A stretch of 21,573 bases of DNA, taken from contig CALABM010000001.1 of NCBI GenBank assembly GCA_937885815.1, positions 1 to 21,573 on the forward strand, read 5' to 3'. The position numbers and the translations under genes are program-made. Numbering within the stretch: the stretch's first letter is position 1; the number at the start of each line of letters is the position of its first letter. Under the pieces are notes generated by a model. It was not told where the DNA came from, made no database searches, and saw only the letters and a program-made list of their open reading frames with translations. Source of the stretch: an uncultured Verrucomicrobiales bacterium (lineage in GTDB: Bacteria > Verrucomicrobiota > Verrucomicrobiia > Verrucomicrobiales > Akkermansiaceae). Shown here piece after piece: positions 21,507-21,573 of the stretch.

Positions 21507-21573
21507 GTTCAATCTCAGCGCATTAGTCACAACGCAGAAACTTGAAAGACTCATTGAGGCGGCGCCGAACATC
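21507..21573 (-). pseudogene. C-terminal tail of a copper-type P1B ATPase (chimeric)
   Basis: The last 22 codons at the right edge (MFGAASMSLSSFCVVTNALR then LN) match the conserved end of CopA-type heavy-metal P-type ATPases, where AAMSLSSxxVVTNALRL is the final membrane helix. The FCVVTNALRLN form is common in Firmicutes. The rest of that gene is outside the window. It is joined in frame to the AT-rich membrane fragment. Confidence 0.65.

Noticed and set aside
20097..21572. The 491-residue continuous protein as a real new fusion enzyme
   Set aside because: Every part is an incomplete fragment of a different family, metal sites and active-site cysteines are missing, and base composition changes at the join. 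It is treated as a chimera.
1..21573. CRISPR array, tRNA or rRNA gene, transposase or phage gene
   Set aside because: No regularly spaced repeats, cloverleaf-type tRNA with CCA or T-loop signature, rRNA core sequence, or mobile-element protein was found on either strand.

Overview
The window reads as part of a chromosome of a strictly or mainly anaerobic, moderately GC-rich Gram-negative bacterium. The gene set and style (CdaA operon, TatA, secreted proteins of unknown family, ankyrin proteins, a two-gene class III ribonucleotide reductase, almost no Shine-Dalgarno sequences) would suit the Verrucomicrobiota, perhaps near Akkermansia. That placement is an inference; no rRNA gene is present to test it.

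Layout. 1-600 (-): N-terminal half of an MFS-type transporter, running off the left edge. 769-1236 (+): secreted ankyrin protein, closed by a bidirectional terminator. 1292-2891 (-): operon for the c-di-AMP cyclase CdaA, a tiny CdaR-like membrane protein and a BioD-like protein that lacks the Walker A lysine. 2946-6826 (-): secreted protein with SADxAA repeats, membrane ankyrin protein, dynamin-like GTPase. 6977-8047 (+): second secreted SADxAA protein. 8065-8310 (-): TatA. 8542-10782 (+): ornithine carbamoyltransferase, SufE and an RlmI-like methyltransferase. 10783-11268: long leader region with a terminator-like hairpin, a NrdR-like palindrome and a candidate structured RNA. 11269-14451 (+): anaerobic ribonucleotide reductase system, with the glycyl-radical domain on its own 70-residue gene, then the activase NrdG. 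14506-18007 (+): oligopeptide ABC importer OppABC without ATPase genes. 18068-19135 (+): GcvT-like folate-binding protein. 19129-20936 (-): pyruvate formate-lyase activase, broken by an 83-bp insertion, and the C-terminal third of pyruvate formate-lyase.

The right end (about 20935-21573) is not normal genome sequence. One continuous reading frame passes from the C-terminal part of PflB into a fragment of an archaeal-type TatD hydrolase, then an AT-rich membrane-protein fragment, then the last residues of a copper-type P-type ATPase. It is best read as an assembly or library chimera, not a new fusion protein.

Two themes tie the window together. First, two glycyl-radical enzymes and their radical-SAM activases (NrdD/NrdG and PflB/PflA) lie within 10 kb, and in each case a large stem-loop sits between enzyme and activase. 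Second, eight genes have a sigma-70-like promoter with an exact 17-bp spacer whose -10 box ends only 6-10 nt before the start codon, so their mRNAs should be leaderless or nearly so. This decides the start codon for several of them. The most interesting biology is the split class III ribonucleotide reductase with its structured leader.
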